7,875 bases of DNA, from contig DHFQ01000130.1 of NCBI GenBank assembly GCA_002402325.1, positions 1 through 7,875 of the forward strand, in the 5' to 3' direction. The notes under the pieces were generated by a model. That model had not been told where the DNA came from. It ran no database searches and worked only from the letters and a program-made list of their open reading frames with translations. The DNA comes from Candidatus Aminicenantes bacterium UBA4820. GTDB taxonomy: Bacteria > Acidobacteriota > UBA4820. The position numbers and the translations under genes are program-made. Below, piece after piece: positions 1-5,393 of this stretch (its first letter is position 1; the number at the start of each line of letters is the position of its first letter).

Positions 1-561
1 ATAAGTGGTGGAAATGTTACGGGTAAAAACTTCACAGCAACCGCATCCGGTGGTGGGACAACCACAAATATTCTAACAAGCCCCGGATTTGAATCATCAA
101 CGGGATGGACCTGGACATACACAGGAACAAGCCATACCTGGAGGACAACATCAACAACGCCAGTAGCAGCACATGGAGGTTCTTATAAATCTCAACTTTG
201 CTCCTACACTTCAACCTATTACAACAGTCAGACTGAGTATTTGAAACAGACGGTAACGATTCCTTCAACTGCAACCGCAGCAACGCTTAACTTCTGGTAT
301 TACATTAAAACCGCAGAAACAACAACCTCAACTGCTTATGACAAACTCACAGTTTATGTAACAAACACTTCTGGAACAACACTTGCCACCTTGACTACCT
401 TAAGCAACCTCAATAAGACATCAGCATGGACACAGAAAACGGGGCTCAACCTTCTTGCTTACAAAGGACAAACAGTTATCCTTGTGTTCAAAGGGACTAC
501 AGATAGTTCACTTGGTACGGCATTCTGCCTTGATGACATTGAACTCAATGTAACGCAATAA
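1..561 (+). CDS. C-terminal part of a secreted/surface protein ending in a jelly-roll (carbohydrate-binding-like) domain; 5' end outside window
   Basis: The frame is open from base 1 to the TAA at 559-561, giving 186 visible residues. A methionine-only reading would start at the TTG/ATG-less region near 241 and wrongly cut the domain in half. The first ~16 residues (ISGGNVTGKNFTATAS) look like the last strand of a carboxypeptidase-regulatory/prealbumin-like repeat of the kind found in tandem in exported proteins. Residues ~23-186 form one beta-rich module that opens with NILTSPGFESSTGW and ends with FCLDDIELNV. This layout (N-G/P-FE-x-W opening, paired Asp near the end) is typical of jelly-roll carbohydrate-binding or MAM/CBM-like modules. 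The composition is very rich in Thr and Ser, as in extracellular proteins. A closely similar module lies in the next gene. Binding target and full protein function are unknown. The module fold is inferred from pattern only. Confidence 0.8.
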   Translation: MSGGNVTGKNFTATASGGGTTTNILTSPGFESSTGWTWTYTGTSHTWRTTSTTPVAAHGGSYKSQLCSYTSTYYNSQTEYLKQTVTIPSTATAATLNFWYYIKTAETTTSTAYDKLTVYVTNTSGTTLATLTTLSNLNKTSAWTQKTGLNLLAYKGQTVILVFKGTTDSSLGTAFCLDDIELNVTQ

Positions 562-609
562 GGAGGATGGAAGGAAGTAGAAACAGGTTTTGATTAAATG
601 AAAAAAATA

Positions 610-641
610 GGGCTCCCTGAAGTTGGGAGCCCTTTTATTTT
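610..641 (+). terminator. Intrinsic terminator of the upstream secreted-protein gene
   Basis: A perfect 8-bp stem, GGGCTCCC (610-617) with GGGAGCCC (625-632), has a 7-nt loop and is followed by TTTTATTTT. An A-run just before the stem (601-607) also makes a partial terminator possible on the other strand. It lies 48 bp after the stop codon of the first gene and ends only 10 bp before the start codon of the next one. Confidence 0.9.
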
Positions 642-645
642 GGAG
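642..645 (+). promoter_or_regulatory. Ribosome binding site of the 1102-aa gene
   Basis: GGAG sits 6 nt before the ATG at 652, directly after the T-tract of the preceding terminator. It supports 652 as the true start. No convincing -35/-10 pair was found in the 90 bp between the two genes. Confidence 0.7.
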
Positions 646-651
646 TAAAAA

Positions 652-3600
652 ATGTATAAAAAAGTTTTTCTGTTTTTAGTTTGTGTGGTTTTTTCTATTC
701 TATCAATATGTAGTGAACCTCTTAAAAGGGAGAAAAGCAATTTTGCATTAAAAAGTATCGTCAATTCAAAAAGCCTTCCAGCAAGGGAGATTGTCTTAAG
801 AAAGAGTGATGAAAATCGTGAAAACCCGAATTCTCCTCCAGCTTTTAACTTTGACTCTTCAGGACAACTGAAAGAGGAAGTGAAATTAGCGATTGATAAT
901 GGAAAAATTACAAACGAAGATGCAAAGGATAAGTTATTAAAAAGTTTAAATGAATTTGATTCTATGGTTCAATCTTATAAGGGAGTTAATAATCTCTCTT
1001 CTGAAGACACGATGAATTTGATGTCCAAAAAGTATGAAGTTGAAAATCTTTTGGGCATTGCAATAAAGGGAGAGGTAAAATTAAAAAGTAAGAGATTTTT
1101 TAGAGTTGATGAAGATAGAAATCTTATTCCATTAGAAAGTAAAGAGGATGAACCTTCAAAAGTCAATACAGGCTGGATTCTCGACCAACATATTTACGAT
1201 CCCACATCTGAAAAATATTTTCCTACAATTCCTTCTGATATAAGATCAAATGACGAGGGGGCAAGCGACATTGAGGTTGATTCCACAGGGTGGGTCTTTG
1301 ATATTCACTCCTTCTATTTTTCAGACCCTGTTCTTGATGAAAATGATAATCCAACACATCCAACACCGAGTTATTGTCTTGGGGTCTATCTTTCCCCCGA
1401 TGGCGGAGCAACCTGGTATCTTTATGAAGTTCTTTACGATACGAACTGTAAAGATATAATTAACCCAAGACTTGCAATTGACATTCTCCCCTCGGAAAGT
1501 AGAATTTTTATAGCCTATGAATATGCCTATTCTTTAACTGATCACGACATATATGTCTATTCAGAAAACTTTAGTTCTACTCCTGACTCTCAAGATGCAC
1601 CTGTTGGAACGACGGCTCTTATGGAGCAAAATCCAGATATTGCATCAGACTATCAGGAAGGGCAGACATCTTACAGGGTTGTTGCTTATGAAGTCGAGGC
1701 ATCTTCAGGTAGTTTAAATCACGATATCTATGCAAGCCAATCAACAGGAAACGGCTCTTCGTGGAGTTCACCAATAGCAGTTGCGGCTGATATAAGCCCT
1801 GAGAGAAATCCATGTTTATCAAATGGCGCTTCTGGAAGTTCAACCTTTACCCAATATATTCATCTTGCATACAACTACGATATTTGCCAATCTTCACAAC
1901 TTCTTTTAAACAACGGTTTTGAAAGTGGCGACAACGGGGATTGGACGTTAAACTCTTCAGGAGATATTGATTGTGGAGGTGGTTACCAGAGAACGGGAAA
2001 TTGTTGTGCATGGCTTGCTGGAATAAATAATTACACAGATTATATCTATCAGGATGTTACTGTTCCTGCAAACGCTTTAAGTGCCAATTTTTCTTTTTAT
2101 CTTAAAATTAGTTCAAGCGAAGGGACAACTTCTCCTTATGACTATCTTTATATTCAATTAAGAGACACTTCAAATAATATCATTGCAACTTTACAAACCC
2201 TTAGCAATGTTGATAAAAATACATACTCAAGTTATCAACAATTGAATTACAACCTTCTATCTTATGCGGGTCAAACTTTAAGGGTTTATTTTTATGCGAC
2301 AACTGATAGCAGTTTAATAACAAGTTTCTTTATTGATGACACAGCCTTTGATGTTGTTGTTCCAGTAGGTTATGAGGTCAGATATGCTAAATCTGAACAT
2401 CCAGGCGCAACCCCATATCCAGATGGGCTCCAAAGTTCAACTAAAATCTCGGTCTTGACCAATGTGGGACTTGATTGGCAGTATGGACCTCCCTCTGTAA
2501 TCGCAACACACGGTGGTGGTTCATCAAGTTGGACTCAGGGAAGGGTTGCAGTTACTGCACATCAACATTTTCCTATAGACCAGCCAAACACAGGTGATCT
2601 TGAAAGGAATCAGGTTTGCTTTGCATGGAATATGTGCAATGGTTCAACTACCTGCGGAACAATGACCTGCGGAAGTAATACTTTAAGCATAAATTGGCAG
2701 GAGGGGTGGTTTTACGATGGAAGGGGAGATGAAAAGTATCCCTCCTTAATTCAAGATGGAACTGGTGTCAAGACAAGTGGTCTTTCTTTACATCCATACA
2801 TTTATATGTCCTATTTTCACAGGAGTGCAGATGAACCTACGGGGCTTGGTGAGATTCAACTCATTCTTTCGGACCCTTCCGATGAGACCTGTGAAGGATT
2901 TATCCAGGGCTACTGGTACTATTTCACCGCATCATATACAGTTACGGACCCCGATAATCTTGTTGACCCTAAACCAAGAACAATAAACTCCTTTAACTAC
3001 TGGGATGGCTGGCCCGGAGTTTCTTTTAACAAATATATGAAACATCTTGGAGGGGGAAATAACGATGATGTGTATTGCACGACACTTGGGGACAACTACA
3101 CCTTTTATACATTTTCAAGAGATGAGTATCTAAACTTGAATATATCTTTTTCTGATGAGAGTTATTCTACTCCTCACACCTTTGCATGGGCTGCGGGGTA
3201 TAAATTTGGGGTAACTGCAATTTCGCCTCAGGAAAATCCTCCTTACACTTATGTTTTTTCAGACTGGTCAAACGGACAAACTGATCCCCTTATAATTATT
3301 GATAGTGATTTTTGTGACCCCGTTAATCCCTGTCCTGTTGTTAATTACATAGCAACCTATTTTAGTTCACCTTTAATAACTAACATTGCTGATATTGATT
3401 CCTGCTCTCAAAATGGCATCCAAATTTTTTACGATAATGGGTATAATGCGTCAAGCCATGACCTTTACAAGGATGGTCTTCTTGCGGTAACAAACTATGT
3501 TTCTGGCTCAACTTTTAATCCTGAAGATAACTTTGCACACAGTTATTTTATAAGAGCAAATTTTGGGACATTTTATATTGATTCCCCTTATTACACTTTT

Positions 3601-3960
3601 GAAGATAGCAATACAGGAGGAGTAACACAGGAAGTAACTTCTGAAAGTTGGTCTTCTGATAAATCAACTTATAGTTGGACGCCAATTTCTGCACCAAATT
3701 ATCGTGTAATCAGGGGAGTTAAGGCAGATTTGCCAAACCTTTTGACATCAACTCCGGAAGGCTGTCTAAAATATGCGGGTTCTTCAACTTCAATAAACAT
3801 TTCAGGGGATAATCCATCAACAGATGCAGGAAAATTTTTCTGGTATATAATTCAGGGGTATGGTGGAAGCGACCCAAATAGTTGCGTTGGTCCCGCTGGA
3901 ACAACATCTCAAGGAACACCAAGAAATGTTTCCTGGGATGGGGTAAGCAGTTGTCCGTGA
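652..3960 (+). CDS. Large secreted multidomain protein: BNR/sialidase-like propeller with a jelly-roll module and C-terminal beta modules
   Basis: 1102 residues. The N-terminus is a signal peptide (Lys-Lys, then a hydrophobic stretch to about residue 20). Cys20 follows Leu-Ser-Ile, a poor lipobox because of Ile at -1, so ordinary signal peptidase cleavage near Ser21 is more likely than lipidation. Residues ~25-165 are charged and look helical. Residues ~173-410 and ~572-800 resemble a BNR/sialidase-type beta-propeller: an Asp-box fits SxDxGxTW at 248-255, with a degenerate copy at 364-371. A jelly-roll module at ~417-570 separates these two parts. Residues ~850-903 (FSDWSNG core at 869-875) resemble an InlB-B-type repeat, ~905-985 an Fn3-like domain, and ~1004-1102 a module with Y-x-V-I-R-G at 1017-1022 and paired cysteines. 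No sialidase Arg triad or FRIP motif was recognised, so enzyme activity is not claimed. It probably acts outside the cytoplasm, in binding or adhesion. The start is backed by a GGAG site. The upstream neighbour carries a related jelly-roll module. Confidence 0.85.
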   Translation: MYKKVFLFLVCVVFSILSICSEPLKREKSNFALKSIVNSKSLPAREIVLRKSDENRENPNSPPAFNFDSSGQLKEEVKLAIDNGKITNEDAKDKLLKSLNEFDSMVQSYKGVNNLSSEDTMNLMSKKYEVENLLGIAIKGEVKLKSKRFFRVDEDRNLIPLESKEDEPSKVNTGWILDQHIYDPTSEKYFPTIPSDIRSNDEGASDIEVDSTGWVFDIHSFYFSDPVLDENDNPTHPTPSYCLGVYLSPDGGATWYLYEVLYDTNCKDIINPRLAIDILPSESRIFIAYEYAYSLTDHDIYVYSENFSSTPDSQDAPVGTTALMEQNPDIASDYQEGQTSYRVVAYEVEASSGSLNHDIYASQSTGNGSSWSSPIAVAADISPERNPCLSNGASGSSTFTQYIHLAYNYDICQSSQLLLNNGFESGDNGDWTLNSSGDIDCGGGYQRTGNCCAWLAGINNYTDYIYQDVTVPANALSANFSFYLKISSSEGTTSPYDYLYIQLRDTSNNIIATLQTLSNVDKNTYSSYQQLNYNLLSYAGQTLRVYFYATTDSSLITSFFIDDTAFDVVVPVGYEVRYAKSEHPGATPYPDGLQSSTKISVLTNVGLDWQYGPPSVIATHGGGSSSWTQGRVAVTAHQHFPIDQPNTGDLERNQVCFAWNMCNGSTTCGTMTCGSNTLSINWQEGWFYDGRGDEKYPSLIQDGTGVKTSGLSLHPYIYMSYFHRSADEPTGLGEIQLILSDPSDETCEGFIQGYWYYFTASYTVTDPDNLVDPKPRTINSFNYWDGWPGVSFNKYMKHLGGGNNDDVYCTTLGDNYTFYTFSRDEYLNLNISFSDESYSTPHTFAWAAGYKFGVTAISPQENPPYTYVFSDWSNGQTDPLIIIDSDFCDPVNPCPVVNYIATYFSSPLITNIADIDSCSQNGIQIFYDNGYNASSHDLYKDGLLAVTNYVSGSTFNPEDNFAHSYFIRANFGTFYIDSPYYTFEDSNTGGVTQEVTSESWSSDKSTYSWTPISAPNYRVIRGVKADLPNLLTSTPEGCLKYAGSSTSINISGDNPSTDAGKFFWYIIQGYGGSDPNSCVGPAGTTSQGTPRNVSWDGVSSCP

Positions 3961-3994
3961 TAAATAAAGGCTGAATGAAAGTTGATCTCTCTTC

Positions 3995-4044
3995 TCAGGA
4001 GGGGAACGAGGGGAGGTTTCCTACAGGTTGTAACCCCTCCCTGA
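3995..4044. repeat. Palindromic repeat unit A (AACCCCTCC family)
   Basis: TCAGGAGGGG (3995-4004) is the inverted counterpart of CCCCTCCCTGA (4034-4044), apart from one missing G. A further GAGGGGAGG block lies inside at 4008-4016. The unit carries TAACCCCTCC at 4031-4040, which recurs in units B and C. Confidence 0.55.
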
Positions 4045-4056
4045 CGGGAAAGGGAA

Positions 4057-4102
4057 GTCATTCTGAATCATTCTTCGCAGCACTACCCACTGAAGAATCT
4101 CC
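4057..4102. repeat. Inverted repeat resembling a rearranged GTCATTCTGA...GAAGAATCTC intergenic element
   Basis: GTCATTCTGA (4057-4066) is followed by ATTCTTC-GC-AG (4070-4080) and, after CACTACCCA, by CTGAAGAAT (4090-4098). The last two pair into a 9-bp stem with a 2-nt bulge. The outer pieces match the two ends of the GTCATTCTGAG...GAAGAATCTC motif that I recall as a common intergenic repeat in several bacterial phyla, but the middle differs. That resemblance is from memory, not a search. Confidence 0.45.
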
Positions 4103-4107
4103 AAAAG

Positions 4108-4143
4108 TTGAACCCCTCCCAGCCTCCCCTGGAAGGAGAGGAG
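4108..4143. repeat. Palindromic repeat unit B (AACCCCTCC family)
   Basis: TTGAACCCCTCCC is followed by CCTCCCCT (4123-4130), loop GGA, and AGGAGAGG (4134-4141). This is an 8-bp stem with one mismatch. The order of AACCCCTCC then a CCTCCCCT hairpin is the same as in unit C, 41 bp downstream. Confidence 0.6.
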
Positions 4144-4148
4144 AAAAT

Positions 4149-4192
4149 GGTAACCCCTCCTTTTTCCTCCCCTGAGAGGGGAGGAGTCTTTT
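4149..4192 (+). terminator. Palindromic repeat unit C, possible terminator of the 1102-aa gene
   Basis: GGTAACCCCTCC leads into a perfect 9-bp stem: TCCTCCCCT (4165-4173), loop GAG, AGGGGAGGA (4177-4185). TCTTTTCTCTT follows on the + strand. The tail is T-rich but broken by C, and the stem lies about 205 bp past the stop codon, so it may be a dispersed repeat that also stops transcription. On the - strand the stem is followed by A residues, so it would not serve arsM as an intrinsic terminator. Confidence 0.45.
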
Positions 4193-4209
4193 CTCTTCCC
4201 GCCTGTGAT

Positions 4210-4234
4210 GGTTCAAGAAATTCAAGGTTCAAGA
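4210..4234. repeat. Short direct repeat GGTTCAAGA x2
   Basis: GGTTCAAGA occurs at 4210-4218 and again at 4226-4234, with a partial TTCAAG at 4221-4226 between them. It lies just beyond the 3' end of arsM. No function is assigned. Confidence 0.4.
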
Positions 4235-4249
4235 CCAAACCACGATATC

Positions 4250-5002
4250 CTATTTTGTTGCCTCAATTTTAAGACTTTCTAATTTGATTCCGCTGTATTG
4301 TCTTTTGCTAATTTTTTTATCCTCTCCCAAAATTCTTACCTTGAATCCTGCATTTTTAACTATTGTAAGGTAATCATCTTTCAACAAGGCACCACCAACG
4401 CATCCTGCAATTAAGTCTTCATCTTTTCTTTGCTCTTCAGTCAATTCCTCAAGCAAGACAATATCAGAGACAAACATCTTCCCACCATTCTTTAAAACTC
4501 TATATGCCTCACTAAAAACCCTCTTTTTATCAGGAGATAAATTTATCACGCAGTTGCTTATTATCACATCTACTGAATTTGATTCAATTGGCATATACTC
4601 AATGTCTCCCAATTGAAATTCAACATTTTTATAGTTGTATTTTTTTGCATTCTTCTTTGCCTTAGAAACCATCTCTTCAGTCATATCAAGCCCGATGACT
4701 TTTCCTTTGTTTCCAACTTTTTTAGCAGCGAGGAAAGCATCAAAGCCAGCACCACTTCCCAAATCCAGAACAACATCACCTTCTTTGATGGTTGAAAGTG
4801 CAACAGGATTCCCACAACCAAGTCCTAAGTTAGCCTCTGACAAAGAATTGATCTCTTCTTCAGAATACCCAATACTTTTTGATATATCTTTAGCGGAGAA
4901 TGAATTATTGCAACAGGAAGAGACGCTTCCGCACCCACAACCACTCTTTGCAATTTTAGAATACTTTGTTTTGACAATTTTTTTAACTTCATCCTTTTTC
5001 AT
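4250..5002 (-). CDS. arsM: Arsenite S-adenosylmethionine methyltransferase
   Basis: 250 residues, close to the normal length of short bacterial ArsM. The enzyme transfers methyl groups from S-adenosylmethionine to trivalent arsenic in the cytoplasm, giving methylated, partly volatile products. The Rossmann methyltransferase core is clear: motif I VLDLGSGAGFDAF (78-90), acidic residue at the end of strand 2 in GLDMTEEM (Asp106), and GDIEYMP (132-138). The three cysteines expected to bind As(III) are present: Cys63 in GLGCGNP, Cys151 in ISNCVINLSPDK and Cys201 in AGCVGGAL. The N-terminus adds a Cys-rich stretch (Cys22, 24, 30, 31). The ATG at 5002 has AAGGAG (5008-5013) 5 nt upstream of it. It follows the metallopeptidase gene by 64 bp on the same strand. 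No ArsR gene, operator or other ars gene is visible, so the regulation is unknown. The identification is firm. Activity on arsenic is inferred from the cysteines. Confidence 0.93.
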   Translation of the reverse strand: MKKDEVKKIVKTKYSKIAKSGCGCGSVSSCCNNSFSAKDISKSIGYSEEEINSLSEANLGLGCGNPVALSTIKEGDVVLDLGSGAGFDAFLAAKKVGNKGKVIGLDMTEEMVSKAKKNAKKYNYKNVEFQLGDIEYMPIESNSVDVIISNCVINLSPDKKRVFSEAYRVLKNGGKMFVSDIVLLEELTEEQRKDEDLIAGCVGGALLKDDYLTIVKNAGFKVRILGEDKKISKRQYSGIKLESLKIEATK

Positions 5003-5007
5003 TTACT

Positions 5008-5013
5008 CTCCTT
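5008..5013 (-). promoter_or_regulatory. Ribosome binding site of arsM
   Basis: Read on the - strand, AAGGAG lies 5 nt before the ATG (5000-5002). The strong site suggests arsM is translated independently of the upstream overlapping pair. The 64-bp spacer 5003-5066 shows no clear promoter and no terminator hairpin. Confidence 0.7.
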
Positions 5014-5066
5014 CCTAAATAAGGGGAAAAATTTGGTTCAAACTTTTATTCGTTATGCTCACAAAT

Positions 5067-5393
5067 TCAAATCATCTCTTTGCCCTGATGGTCGTTAGAC
5101 TTTAATCTCTTTTCTATCTTCCGTTCACCATATTTTTCCAGATAGGTATCTAACAACAAATTGAACATCCTGCCGTGGTTGGGATATTTAAGGTGCAAAA
5201 GTTCATGAAGAATCACCTTTAACCTCATCTTCTCACACTCATCAAGAATTTTCTTATCAAATGTAAGCCTACCTTTGCTTGAGCAACTTGCCCATTTTCT
5301 CTTCATTGCTTGAATATGAATTTCTCGTGGCATAACATGGACAGTTTTTGCCAATGAGAGTACTTCTTCCTTAAATGTTTTTGAAGAGATCAT
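5067..5393 (-). CDS. Short YgjP/DUF45-like (M48-type) zinc metallopeptidase
   Basis: 108 residues. The pattern is that of the C-terminal half of YgjP/DUF45-like metal-dependent hydrolases. MKRKWASCSSKGRLTF (30-45) corresponds to the family's M-x-x-x-W-G-S-C block, with Ala35 replacing the usual Gly. It is followed by HELLH (63-67) with Glu64 as the likely catalytic residue, and NHGRMF (72-77), whose His73 would be the third zinc ligand. Full-length family members are roughly twice as long, so this is a compact form that keeps the whole metal site. The ATG (5391-5393) overlaps the hsdR stop in ATGA, and AGGA at 5402-5405 inside hsdR could serve as its ribosome binding site, so translation is probably coupled to hsdR. 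Small DUF45 genes next to type I restriction genes are familiar, but their role is not established. The substrate is unknown. It has no signal peptide and should be cytoplasmic. Confidence 0.85.
   Translation of the reverse strand: MISSKTFKEEVLSLAKTVHVMPREIHIQAMKRKWASCSSKGRLTFDKKILDECEKMRLKVILHELLHLKYPNHGRMFNLLLDTYLEKYGERKIEKRLKSNDHQGKEMI

Larger units (their letters stand above)
3961..4249. other. Convergent intergenic region filled with palindromic repeats
   Basis: This 289-bp gap separates the 3' ends of the large + strand gene and arsM. It is strongly polypurine/polypyrimidine (GGGGAGG/CCTCCCC blocks), unlike the flanking genes. A 66-codon open frame at 3975-4175 runs across the repeats. 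It has no ribosome binding site and no protein-like composition, so no gene is called. The individual elements are listed separately. Confidence 0.7.

Noticed and set aside
567..593. Possible 8-codon leader peptide (ATG at 567, preceded by AGGAGG)
   Set aside because: The AGGAGG touches the ATG with no spacing, and the peptide (MEGSRNRF) has no regulatory codon run. The purine-rich stretch is more likely just intergenic sequence.
711..714. Lipoprotein signal at Cys20 of the large secreted protein
   Set aside because: The residues before it are Leu-Ser-Ile. Ile at -1 does not fit a lipobox, which needs Gly, Ala or Ser there.
1387..2900. Active sialidase
   Set aside because: One good Asp-box and one degenerate one support the propeller fold only. 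No FRIP motif, Arg triad or nucleophile Tyr could be recognised.
3975..4175. 66-codon + strand open frame
   Set aside because: It lies wholly within the palindromic repeats, has no ribosome binding site and ends inside the unit C hairpin.
3995..4192. CRISPR array
   Set aside because: The repeated blocks are short, palindromic, unevenly spaced and not of constant length, and there are no regular spacers or cas genes.
4635..5018. 127-codon + strand open frame antisense to arsM
   Set aside because: It is the mirror of the strongly supported ArsM coding frame. Its Phe/Leu/Ser-rich translation shows no domain and there is no start signal.
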